From the NCBI GenBank assembly GCA_029880775.1, contig JAOUNV010000177.1, positions 1 to 5,278 on the forward strand: a stretch of DNA of 5,278 nt. Direction: 5' to 3'. The stretch comes from Nitrospinota bacterium. GTDB lineage: Bacteria; Nitrospinota_A; UBA7883. Both the position numbers and the translations under genes were made by a program. Below are positions 1 through 5,278 of this stretch, one piece after another (the stretch's first letter is position 1; each line of letters begins with the position of its first letter). A model generated the notes under the pieces. That model ran no database searches. It was not told the DNA's origin and worked only from the letters and a program-made list of their open reading frames with translations.

Positions 1-1001
1 TGAGCCTCTCCTACTCCATGGGGAACCTGATCGGAAAATCGGAGAAGATGCAGGTTCTGTTCCGGATGATCAGGAAGGTGGCCGCGTCCAGTAGCACCGT
101 GCTGATCACGGGTGAATCTGGGACCGGCAAGGAACTGGTGGCAAAGGCGATCCATTCGCAATCGGATCGCAAGGATATGCCCTTTTTATCGATCAACTGC
201 GGGGCGATGCCGGAGCAGCTTCTGGAGAGTGAGCTTTTCGGCCACCAGAAGGGGGCCTTCACCGGGGCGGTGGTGGACAAGAAGGGGCTGTTGGAGGTGG
301 CCGACAAGGGGACTTTTTTACTGGACGAGGTGGGAGAGGCGCCCCTGAGCTTTCAGGTGAAATTGCTGCGCATGCTGCAGGAGCGTGAAATCAAGCGCGT
401 GGGGGGGGTGCGGGACATCAAGGTGGATGTCAGGATAATCGCCGCTACGAACCAGAACCTGGAAACGCTGATAAAGGAGGGGCGGTTTCGGGAGGACTTG
501 TATTACCGGCTCAACATAATCCCCCTGCATTTGCCTCCCTTGCGGGACCGCCGGGAGGATATCCCCCTTATGGCGCTTAAGTTTGTGGATAAATACGCCA
601 CTGAAGTGGGGAAAAAGGGAATGACCATTTCCAGCGATGTCATGGATATGTTAGAGCGTTATCATTGGCGCGGGAACGTGCGGGAGCTTGAGAATGTGAT
701 AGAGAGGGCGGTGGTGTTGACCGGGGGGCTTAAAGTAACCCAGGAGAGCCTGCAGGATGAAGTGCGCAGCGAAGCGCCGTCCGTCGGAGGGAATCCGACG
801 AGCCTGCCCGATGATGGCGTGGATCTGGAGGATATACTGATCGAGATGGAGAAAAAATATCTGACCATGGCCATGGAGAAGGCCGATGGGCGGAAGATGG
901 ACGCGGCCAAGCTTGTCAAGATGTCGTTTCGTTCATTCAGGTACAAGATAAAGAAATACGGGATCGAGGGGCACGAAAAGGATGAGGATGAAAAAGATTA
1001 A
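1..1001 (+). CDS. pilR: Sigma-54-dependent response regulator, PilR-type (5'-truncated)
   Basis: This is a transcription activator that uses ATP hydrolysis to open sigma-54 RNA polymerase promoters. The frame is open to the window edge, and the ATG at 18 sits exactly where the AAA+ domain begins. The true start, and presumably a receiver domain, therefore lie upstream. Counting from that ATG, I see Walker A GESGTGKE (32-39), the sigma-54 contact loop GAFTGA intact (79-84), Walker B GTFLLDE (98-104), a sensor I region around AATN (142-145), the arginine-finger region GRFREDLYYRLN (155-166) and sensor II WRGNVREL (217-224). A Fis-type helix-turn-helix follows at about 294-316 (AAKLVKMSFRSFRYKIKKYG). 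The SFRSFRY motif in that helix is typical of PilR-like regulators, and a pilin with a sigma-54 promoter lies 3.6 kb downstream. The activator class is near certain. The PilR assignment is inference and could be another NtrC-family member. It overlaps the next gene by 20 bases. Confidence 0.9.
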   Translation, partial: SLSYSMGNLIGKSEKMQVLFRMIRKVAASSSTVLITGESGTGKELVAKAIHSQSDRKDMPFLSINCGAMPEQLLESELFGHQKGAFTGAVVDKKGLLEVADKGTFLLDEVGEAPLSFQVKLLRMLQEREIKRVGGVRDIKVDVRIIAATNQNLETLIKEGRFREDLYYRLNIIPLHLPPLRDRREDIPLMALKFVDKYATEVGKKGMTISSDVMDMLERYHWRGNVRELENVIERAVVLTGGLKVTQESLQDEVRSEAPSVGGNPTSLPDDGVDLEDILIEMEKKYLTMAMEKADGRKMDAAKLVKMSFRSFRYKIKKYGIEGHEKDEDEKD

Positions 1002-3168
1002 GGTTGCGGCTGCCCTGATGGCGGTCGCTTTGGCGGTATCTTGCGTTTCCTCCTCCCGGGGGCCCAGGAGACCGGAATCGCCGCCGATGCTATCGCCAAC
1101 TCCCCAGATGGCGGAGGGCGCCAACACGATATACAGCCAGGCGGAAGACACCTACACGAATGGAGAATTCGAGCAGGCGGCCCAAACCTACATGCGGTTT
1201 ATCGCCTCCTCGGCGCCGGACCATCCCCTGGCCGATAACGCATATTTCAAAATCGGGATGTGCTGGTTTGAAATGAAAAGGTATGACGACGCCCTATACT
1301 TTTTCAATGCGGTGATGAGCCGGTTTCCGGATTCGGAAAACCGGGCCGAAGCTTTGGTGAACTCGGCCATATCCATGTATCATCTCGAAGACCTGGAAGG
1401 GGCTGAAAAGGTGTTTAACCGGGCGATGAATGCGGAAGCCAGGCCAGATACCAAGGCGTATATCCTTTTCTATAAGGGCGCGATCGCGGAAAAAAGGGAA
1501 AACTTCAATCTGGCCTCGAGGTTTTATATCCAGGCCGGGCTTATGTCGCAGGTGGAGAGCCTTCTTGCCCGGTCTAAAACCGAGGTGGAGAGGGTCTTGA
1601 CGCATTTTGTTGATGAGCGCGAGCTGGACGATATTCGACAAAGGTACACGGACCAGTGGCCGGCGGGGTATGCGCTTTTGGCATTGATCAATATCTACTC
1701 CAAAAGCGGCCAGGAGGCCAAGCTGGCCCAGGCCCGCCAGGAATATTACGGCAAGTACGCCGCCATGGTGGCGCCGGCCGATGATGAGCCTACGGAAGAG
1801 GACAGCTACCGTCCCACCCAGGTAAAGATTGGAGTCTCATTGCCGTTGACCGGGCCTGGCAGCGCGGCGGGGCTGGAGATGATCCAGGGGATACAGCTTG
1901 CCCTAAACTCCTTTTTGAAACTGATGAAGGAGAAAAACATACAGCTTGTGCTAAAGGATTCGGGGCTGGGACCAGAGGAGGCGGCAAAAGGTATATTGGA
2001 GCTAGCCCAGGACCGGGATACCCTGGCCATCCTGGGGCCGGCTTATAGCGATGAGTTCAAAAAAGCGGCTTCCGTGGCCGAGGGTTTGCGGATCCCCATA
2101 ATCAGCCCTTCCGCCTCGGAGGAGGGGGCCACATCGCTGTCGCGGTATCTTTTCAGGACCACCCTGACCAATAAGATCGAGGCTGGAAAAATGGCTACAA
2201 TGGCGGTCAAGAACATGGGGCTGAAAAAATTTGTGATCATATATCCCGCCGACCGCCAGGGCCGTGAGCTTTCCCAATACTTCACATACGAGGTTCTAAG
2301 GTTGGGCGGCGAGGTGGTGACGGCGGAGGCGTATATGCCGGAGCAGACCGATTTTGGCGAGCAGATCCGCCGGATCGGGGGGATGACCGACGAGGAGGCC
2401 CGCGAGACCATACTGGCCGAGCAGGAGAACTTTCCAGATTTAGACGTAGAGGGCTTAAACGGCTATCTGCAAAGCGTGAACATGGAAAAGATCAGCGCTC
2501 CCATGATAGTTTCCCACGGAGAGCTTCCACTCGATTCGAGAAATTTTTTGCCTGGGCTGGAGCTGAAATATGATGCGGTTTACCTCCCTGGAATGTACGA
2601 CAAGGTGAGCCTTATCCTGCCGGAGTTGCAGTTTTACAATATAAGCGGGATCGTCCAGCTCTCTTCTAGCGGCGTGAACCATCCGTCTTTGACCAAGATA
2701 GCGGAAAAATACGCGGAGGGTCTGATATTCCTGGATGGCTTTCATCCAGGCTCCATGTCTCCGCAAGTCAGGGCTTTCATGCGCGACTACCGCCTGTACT
2801 TCCGTAGCGAGCCGACGATCCTTTCCGCCCAGGCTTACGACGCGGCGGTGATCGTTCTCTCCGCCCTGGCTCGAGGGGCCGGATCCAGGTTTGAGATGGC
2901 GCGTCATATACGTAGCCTTTATCATTTCGAGGGTGTTACCGGGGAGATGAGCATGGGGCTGGACGGGGAGATGGACAAATCTGTGGTGTTTCTGACGGTG
3001 GAAGGAAGCCGTATTGTGGAGATGATTCCTCCTCCACCTCTGCCGGAAACATTAGAGGGAGAGGGTGGCGATGAACCCCTGGAGTCGACTGACGCTCTTG
3101 CGCCAAGTGTTATGGACCAATCAATTGTGGAAAGCGATGTGGGGAATGAGAAAATCAATAGCAGGTAA
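982..3168 (+). CDS. TPR and type 1 periplasmic-binding lipoprotein, LppC/LpoA-like penicillin-binding-protein activator
   Basis: Probable outer-membrane lipoprotein of 728 residues. The N-terminus has basic residues, a hydrophobic stretch and a lipobox LAVSC with Cys21 as the lipidation site. A Pro/Ser-rich linker follows. Next come three TPR-like helix pairs (about 51-84, 86-119, 123-156) of the kind found in YbgF/BamD. A Leu-branched receptor-like type 1 periplasmic-binding domain runs from about 280 to 675: it opens with KIGVSLPLTGPGS (282-294), then AILGPAYSDE (349-358) and PIISPSASEE (372-381), with SAQAYDAA (615-622) near its end. The tail is acidic and Pro-rich. This layout matches LppC/LpoA-family proteins, which in gamma-proteobacteria activate a peptidoglycan synthase (PBP1A). 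That role here is inferred from the family. An amino-acid transporter binding protein is less likely because of the TPR part and the lack of permease genes. A second ATG at 988 is an alternative start. The gene overlaps both neighbours, suggesting coupled translation. Confidence 0.85.
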   Translation: MRMKKIKVAAALMAVALAVSCVSSSRGPRRPESPPMLSPTPQMAEGANTIYSQAEDTYTNGEFEQAAQTYMRFIASSAPDHPLADNAYFKIGMCWFEMKRYDDALYFFNAVMSRFPDSENRAEALVNSAISMYHLEDLEGAEKVFNRAMNAEARPDTKAYILFYKGAIAEKRENFNLASRFYIQAGLMSQVESLLARSKTEVERVLTHFVDERELDDIRQRYTDQWPAGYALLALINIYSKSGQEAKLAQARQEYYGKYAAMVAPADDEPTEEDSYRPTQVKIGVSLPLTGPGSAAGLEMIQGIQLALNSFLKLMKEKNIQLVLKDSGLGPEEAAKGILELAQDRDTLAILGPAYSDEFKKAASVAEGLRIPIISPSASEEGATSLSRYLFRTTLTNKIEAGKMATMAVKNMGLKKFVIIYPADRQGRELSQYFTYEVLRLGGEVVTAEAYMPEQTDFGEQIRRIGGMTDEEARETILAEQENFPDLDVEGLNGYLQSVNMEKISAPMIVSHGELPLDSRNFLPGLELKYDAVYLPGMYDKVSLILPELQFYNISGIVQLSSSGVNHPSLTKIAEKYAEGLIFLDGFHPGSMSPQVRAFMRDYRLYFRSEPTILSAQAYDAAVIVLSALARGAGSRFEMARHIRSLYHFEGVTGEMSMGLDGEMDKSVVFLTVEGSRIVEMIPPPPLPETLEGEGGDEPLESTDALAPSVMDQSIVESDVGNEKINSR

Positions 3169-4150
3169 AATCGTCCATAATGCGGCTTTAGCTCTTGTCG
3201 TGACGGCTTCGCTGGCCACTGCGGGTTGTCTTAACGCGTTAAACGTAACCCTTTTTCCCCCATCGGCGCCTCTTTCGGAGGTGGTCATCTCCGGTCAAGG
3301 CCGGGATAAGGTTCTGATCCTGCCTGTGCAGGGAGTGATAACCGCTTTCCCTGGAAGCTCCACCATGGGTCGGAAAACCGATAGCACCCTTGCCTATATT
3401 ACTGCGCAACTGGACGCGGCCAGGAAGGATAAACGGATAAAGGCGGTGGTGCTGAAGATCGACAGCCCAGGCGGGCAGGTGGCCGCTTGCGACGCCATAT
3501 ACGAGGAGCTAACGCGATTTAAACAGGAGACCAATGTTGCCATAGTGGCCCAGCAGGTGTCTCTGGCCGCTTCCGGGGGGTACTACCTTTCGATGGTGGC
3601 GGACCGGGTGCTGGCCCAACCCACCACGGTCACCGGATCGGTGGGGGTGATAATGATGAAGCTGGACGCTGGAGGACTTTTGACCAAGATCGGGGTGAGG
3701 GACGATTCGGTGAAATCGGGCGAGTCGAAGGATCTATTGAGCATCTTCAAGCAGATGACTCCCTCAGAGAGGGAAATCTTGACGCGGATTATGGATACGA
3801 TGCACAAAAAGTTTATCAGCGTGGTCACAGAGTCGAGAAAAGACGTGGTGGACCCGGCTACCGCCTTTGATGGCAGGGTGTTTATCGCCCAAGACGCCCT
3901 GGAGCGTAACTTGGTGGACAGAATCGGCTATCTGCCAGACTCCATCGAAGAGGCGAAGAAATTGGCGGGGCTGAAAGAAGCCACCGTAATCAGGTTTGCG
4001 CCTGGGAAAAACGTCAGCCTTAACGCCTATTCCGATGCGGGGGCCGAGAGCGGTGTTTCCAGCGCTTCCGCCGGATTGGAGCCGGTATCGCTGAAGCTGC
4101 CATTTATGGTAGACGCTGGCCCTCAATTCCTCTACATATGGGGCATGTAA
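3146..4150 (+). CDS. sppA: Signal peptide peptidase SppA, single-domain form, predicted lipoprotein
   Basis: Serine protease of family S49 that degrades cleaved signal peptides in or at the membrane. Numbered from the ATG at 3146 (334 residues), the fold shows KIDSPGG (104-110) and SLAASGGYY (139-147) with the nucleophile Ser143. The general-base Lys195 lies in SGESKD. The Ser-Lys spacing of 52 residues equals that of Bacillus subtilis SppA (S147, K199), so the enzyme should be active. The length fits the short, non-duplicated family rather than the 67-kDa E. coli type. The N-terminus ends in TAGC (Cys28), so a lipid anchor is likely instead of a transmembrane helix. The start is uncertain. 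ATG 3137 has a better-spaced ribosome site (GGA at 3129-3131). GTG 3065 and ATG 3071 follow a purine-rich GGGAGAGG, but they would give a large overlap and an N-terminus with buried Trp/Arg residues before the signal. The chosen start overlaps the previous gene by 23 bases. Confidence 0.9.
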   Translation: MRKSIAGKIVHNAALALVVTASLATAGCLNALNVTLFPPSAPLSEVVISGQGRDKVLILPVQGVITAFPGSSTMGRKTDSTLAYITAQLDAARKDKRIKAVVLKIDSPGGQVAACDAIYEELTRFKQETNVAIVAQQVSLAASGGYYLSMVADRVLAQPTTVTGSVGVIMMKLDAGGLLTKIGVRDDSVKSGESKDLLSIFKQMTPSEREILTRIMDTMHKKFISVVTESRKDVVDPATAFDGRVFIAQDALERNLVDRIGYLPDSIEEAKKLAGLKEATVIRFAPGKNVSLNAYSDAGAESGVSSASAGLEPVSLKLPFMVDAGPQFLYIWGM

Positions 4151-4299
4151 ATATATTGGAATACATTTACCGCTTTTAATTATTCATCCGCCCCCTCACC
4201 AAAAGAGATTTTCCTCTTAATTAACAATGAGTTGCGTTGAACTGGCTGGCCTGTCAAATTTCGTCAAAGGGGATGGGGATTTTGTTGTTCATACAACGG

Positions 4300-4316
4300 A
4301 CTGATTTATAATCAGT
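4300..4316. repeat. Perfect 17-base palindrome
   Basis: ACTGATT and AATCAGT are exact inverted copies separated by TAT. The element lies about 240 bases upstream of the predicted sigma-54 promoter and is not followed by a T-run. A protein-binding operator or a cruciform/hairpin is therefore more plausible than a terminator. Its binding partner is unknown. Confidence 0.5.
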
Positions 4317-4331
4317 TATCATGTGCAGTCC

Positions 4332-4365
4332 TGTCACGGGAAGTATCGAGTGACAATTGATGTCA
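4332..4365. promoter_or_regulatory. Interleaved TGTCA/TGACA inverted repeats, candidate upstream activator site
   Basis: TGTCAC (4332-4337) and GTGACA (4350-4355) form one inverted repeat. TGACA (4351-4355) and TGTCA (4361-4365) form a second that shares the middle arm. Further TGTCA copies lie at 4252-4256 and 4431-4435. Pseudomonas aeruginosa PilR is reported to bind repeated (C/G)TGTC elements upstream of pilA, and the position about 175-210 bases ahead of the -12 element suits a looping enhancer. Binding by the regulator at the window start is inference. Confidence 0.4.
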
Positions 4366-4429
4366 TGAAATGTTGGTTGTGGCTGATATTTTTCAACATT
4401 GACTTCAGATAAAAGGCCATCCAATCGGG

Positions 4430-4457
4430 TTGTCAATAGCAAGTCCGAGCGTATATT
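4430..4457 (+). promoter_or_regulatory. Weak sigma-70-like promoter candidate
   Basis: TTGTCA (4430-4435) and TATATT (4452-4457) are separated by 16 bases, each with one mismatch to TTGACA and TATAAT. It would give a longer leader ahead of the pilin. Such pairs are common by chance in AT-rich DNA, and the -35 overlaps one of the TGTCA elements, so support is slight. Confidence 0.2.
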
Positions 4458-4526
4458 ATTGTATTTATGAGTTGTAGCCGTCATGTCGATGTTTTTTTAT
4501 ATCCGTCTCAATTCTTGGTCATTGTG

Positions 4527-4542
4527 TGGCATGATACTTGTA
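4527..4542 (+). promoter_or_regulatory. Sigma-54 (RpoN) -24/-12 promoter of the pilin gene
   Basis: TGGCATG-ATAC-TTGTA matches the consensus TGGCACG-N4-TTGCW, with the invariant GG at -24, the correct ten-base gap and GT in place of GC at -12. Transcription should begin near 4553, giving a leader of about 69 bases. Pilin genes in Pseudomonas, Myxococcus and Geobacter are typically sigma-54 dependent, and a sigma-54 activator is encoded at the start of the window, so motif and context agree. Confidence 0.75.
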
Positions 4543-4571
4543 CTTAAAGGGGGCAAGATGAATATGACAAG

Positions 4572-4596
4572 GATTGGCCGAATAGTTTGGTCAGTT
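4572..4596 (+). promoter_or_regulatory. Possible hairpin in the pilin mRNA leader
   Basis: GATTGGCC (4572-4579) can pair with GGTCAGTT (4589-4596) in RNA, using three G-U pairs and a nine-base loop. It lies just upstream of the pilin ribosome site and leaves that site free. It might stabilise the 5' end of an abundant message; this is speculation and the stem could be chance. Confidence 0.2.
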
Positions 4597-4609
4597 AACT
4601 TAATTTAAT

Positions 4610-4615
4610 GGGAGG
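4610..4615 (+). promoter_or_regulatory. Strong Shine-Dalgarno site of the pilin gene
   Basis: GGGAGG lies six bases ahead of the ATG at 4622. It is the best ribosome site among the genes of this window, consistent with a highly made structural protein, and it fixes the pilin start so that a short ten-residue prepilin leader results. Confidence 0.85.
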
Positions 4616-4621
4616 CATTAT

Positions 4622-5011
4622 ATGTTCCGTTCTCTTAACAAAAAAGAAGGTTTCACTCTGGTCGAGCTCTTGATCGTTGTGGCGATCATCGGCATTCTGG
4701 CCGCCATCGCGATTCCGCAGTTCGCTGCTTATCGCGCCAAAGCTTATTGTTCGGCTGCGAAATCCGACCTGGCGAACTTCGCTATCTCGGAAGAGGCGTA
4801 TTTCACCGACTACGACGCCTACACAAACGGCACCACAAAGGACACTGTCACTGGGTTTAACCCGACTAAAAACGTGACTTTGACTCATGTCGGCAACAGC
4901 CCGCAAATTAACGGGTTCACCCTTACTGCTACTCATGCACAGTGTGACAGTAACAACGACACACTTCCTGACACTTTCACTTGGGATTCCACCAACGGCG
5001 GAATGCAATAA
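4622..5011 (+). CDS. pilA: Type IVa major pilin, Geobacter PilA-like
   Basis: Structural subunit of a type IV pilus. The 129-residue prepilin has a ten-residue basic leader ending in KKEG, cut before Phe11 by the prepilin peptidase PilD. Then follows the canonical hydrophobic N-terminal helix FTLVELLIVVAIIGILAAIA with the essential Glu at mature position 5. The next stretch, IPQFAAYRAKAY, is very close to Geobacter sulfurreducens PilA. The mature protein is 119 residues, about twice the 61 of that pilin and shorter than the roughly 145-150 of Pseudomonas pilins. Its C-terminal part is rich in Thr and Asn, as in exposed globular faces. Two cysteines (43 and 108 of the prepilin) could form a disulfide. 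The gene stands alone between a sigma-54 promoter and a strong terminator. The pilin family is certain. Whether it is the major subunit is inferred from the promoter, ribosome site and terminator. Confidence 0.95.
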   Translation: MFRSLNKKEGFTLVELLIVVAIIGILAAIAIPQFAAYRAKAYCSAAKSDLANFAISEEAYFTDYDAYTNGTTKDTVTGFNPTKNVTLTHVGNSPQINGFTLTATHAQCDSNNDTLPDTFTWDSTNGGMQ

Positions 5012-5024
5012 GCTTGATTCCTTC

Positions 5025-5054
5025 AAAAGGGCGCCTTCGGGCGCCCTTTTTTTT
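5025..5054 (+). terminator. Rho-independent terminator of the pilin gene
   Basis: GGGCGCC (5029-5035) and GGCGCCC (5040-5046) form a perfect stem closed by a TTCG tetraloop, which is unusually stable in RNA. An eight-T run (5047-5054) follows, and four A's precede the stem and extend it by pairing with the T's. It begins 14 bases after the pilin stop and ends the pilin transcript. The A-tract on the other side means it could also stop transcripts from the opposite strand. Confidence 0.97.
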
Positions 5055-5102
5055 GTCTACACGGTTGTTATGGGCCTCATATTCGAACAGAGGAGGCGTT
5101 AT

Positions 5103-5155
5103 AATTCCTGCTATTGACGAGCCCCGTTCCAATAAATAATAAAAAGCCAGGAATT
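5103..5155 (+). repeat. Inverted repeat able to mask the ribosome site at 5149
   Basis: AATTCCTG (5103-5110) and CAGGAATT (5148-5155) are exact inverted copies 37 bases apart. The right arm contains AGGA, the apparent Shine-Dalgarno of the small ORF starting at 5160. If transcription starts upstream of 5103, pairing would hide that site. The long loop makes the structure only moderately likely. Confidence 0.3.
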
Positions 5156-5159
5156 GGAT

Positions 5160-5207
5160 ATGAGTGATTCGGATAGCAAGCCTTTTTCCCCCGTGGACAT
5201 GTCATGA
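5160..5207 (+). CDS. Possible 15-residue ORF coupled to the next gene
   Basis: ATG at 5160 is preceded by AGGA seven bases upstream and followed by 15 codons. The peptide is short and polar, rich in Ser and Asp at its N-terminus (MSDSDSKPFSPVDMS), with no recognisable domain. Its TGA overlaps the ATG at 5204 in an ATGA arrangement, the classic sign of translational coupling. It may be a leader peptide that brings ribosomes to the membrane protein, or a chance ORF. Nothing about its function can be told from the sequence. Confidence 0.35.
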   Translation: MSDSDSKPFSPVDMS

Positions 5208-5278
5208 GGGCGACATCCTGGCTCATCCCCCCCCTGATTCTGGCGGCGGTAGTCTCCCTCCTATACTCCGGCACGATG
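5204..5278 (+). CDS. N-terminus of a membrane or exported protein (3'-truncated)
   Basis: Only 25 codons are visible and the frame is open at the window end. The peptide starts with a short Arg-containing segment, followed by a hydrophobic stretch (IPPLILAAVVSLLY) that would form a transmembrane helix or signal anchor. The start is well fixed: an in-frame TAG lies at 5174, this is the first start codon after it, and GTGGA (5193-5197) gives a ribosome site six bases away. The style of this N-terminus resembles multi-membrane glycosyltransferases with TPR repeats, which are sometimes found beside pilin genes, but 25 residues are too few to assign a family. Confidence 0.55.
   Translation, partial: MRATSWLIPPLILAAVVSLLYSGTM

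Larger units (their letters stand above)
4151..4621. other. Non-coding control region between sppA and the pilin gene
   Basis: These 471 bases are visibly AT-richer than the genes on either side and contain no convincing gene. The stretch just after sppA has only weak AT-rich stems (GTAAAT at 4147-4152 with ATTTAC at 4165-4170; AAGAG at 4203-4207 with CTCTT at 4214-4218) and no clear terminator, so read-through from the upstream operon is possible. The rest holds a perfect palindrome, repeated TGTCA/TGACA elements, a T-run at 4492-4498 and the sigma-54 promoter, listed separately. The length and content suit a regulated promoter with distant activator sites. Confidence 0.7.

Noticed and set aside
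3065..3145. A longer SppA starting at GTG 3065 or ATG 3071
   Set aside because: It has a good purine-rich site, but it would overlap the previous gene by about 100 bases and place some 26 residues in front of a complete lipoprotein signal.
4147..4170. AT-rich inverted repeat overlapping the sppA stop, as a terminator
   Set aside because: The stem is only six A/T-rich pairs with a 12-base loop and is not followed directly by a clean T-run.
4254..4484. A 76-codon open frame on the minus strand inside the region before the pilin
   Set aside because: It has no ribosome site ahead of its ATG, shows no recognisable motif and runs through the palindrome and TGTCA array. It is more likely a chance frame in AT-rich control DNA.
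4558..4608. A 16-codon ORF in the pilin leader with AAAGGGGG just ahead of its ATG
   Set aside because: The predicted sigma-54 transcript start (about 4553) would remove nearly all of that ribosome site. It could matter only if a more upstream promoter is used.
5100..5142. A perfect TATAAT (5100-5105) and a TTGACG (5114-5119) with AATAAT downstream, as promoters for the gene at 5204
   Set aside because: The TATAAT has no -35 at a proper distance and no extended -10. The TTGACG pair has only a 15-base spacer to AATAAT. Neither is good enough to call.

Overview
The window looks like part of a chromosome of a Gram-negative, moderately GC-rich bacterium, most likely a deltaproteobacterium in the broad sense (Desulfobacterota or a relative). 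The main reasons are a Geobacter-like short-tailed type IVa pilin, a PilR-type sigma-54 activator and two lipoproteins in one operon. The assignment rests on protein resemblance judged by eye, so the exact phylum is uncertain. I see no mobile element, tRNA, rRNA or CRISPR array.

Positions 1-4150 are a tightly packed plus-strand operon of three genes whose ends overlap by about 20 bases each. The first is the AAA+ and DNA-binding part of a sigma-54-dependent response regulator of PilR type, cut at its 5' end by the window. The second is a 728-residue lipoprotein with N-terminal TPR repeats and a type 1 periplasmic-binding fold, resembling LppC/LpoA penicillin-binding-protein activators. The third is a single-domain SppA signal peptide peptidase with an intact Ser/Lys dyad and a lipoprotein-type N-terminus.

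Positions 4151-4621 are an AT-richer, non-coding control region. It holds a perfect 17-base palindrome, a cluster of TGTCA/TGACA elements, and a good sigma-54 -24/-12 promoter about 80 bases ahead of the next gene. Positions 4622-5011 encode a major type IV pilin with a strong Shine-Dalgarno sequence, closed by a textbook UUCG-loop rho-independent terminator at 5025-5054. The arrangement suggests a local circuit in which the PilR-like activator of the first operon drives the pilin promoter.

After the terminator, a 105-base gap leads to a possible 15-codon ORF (5160-5207). It overlaps by ATGA the start of a membrane protein (5204 onward) that runs off the window. The points most worth a second look are the pilin's complete set of Geobacter-type aromatic positions on a longer body, the TGTCA array as a candidate activator site, the pairing of envelope-maintenance lipoproteins with a pilus regulator, and the tiny coupled ORF whose ribosome site can be masked by an inverted repeat. 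Nothing here proves a wholly new system.
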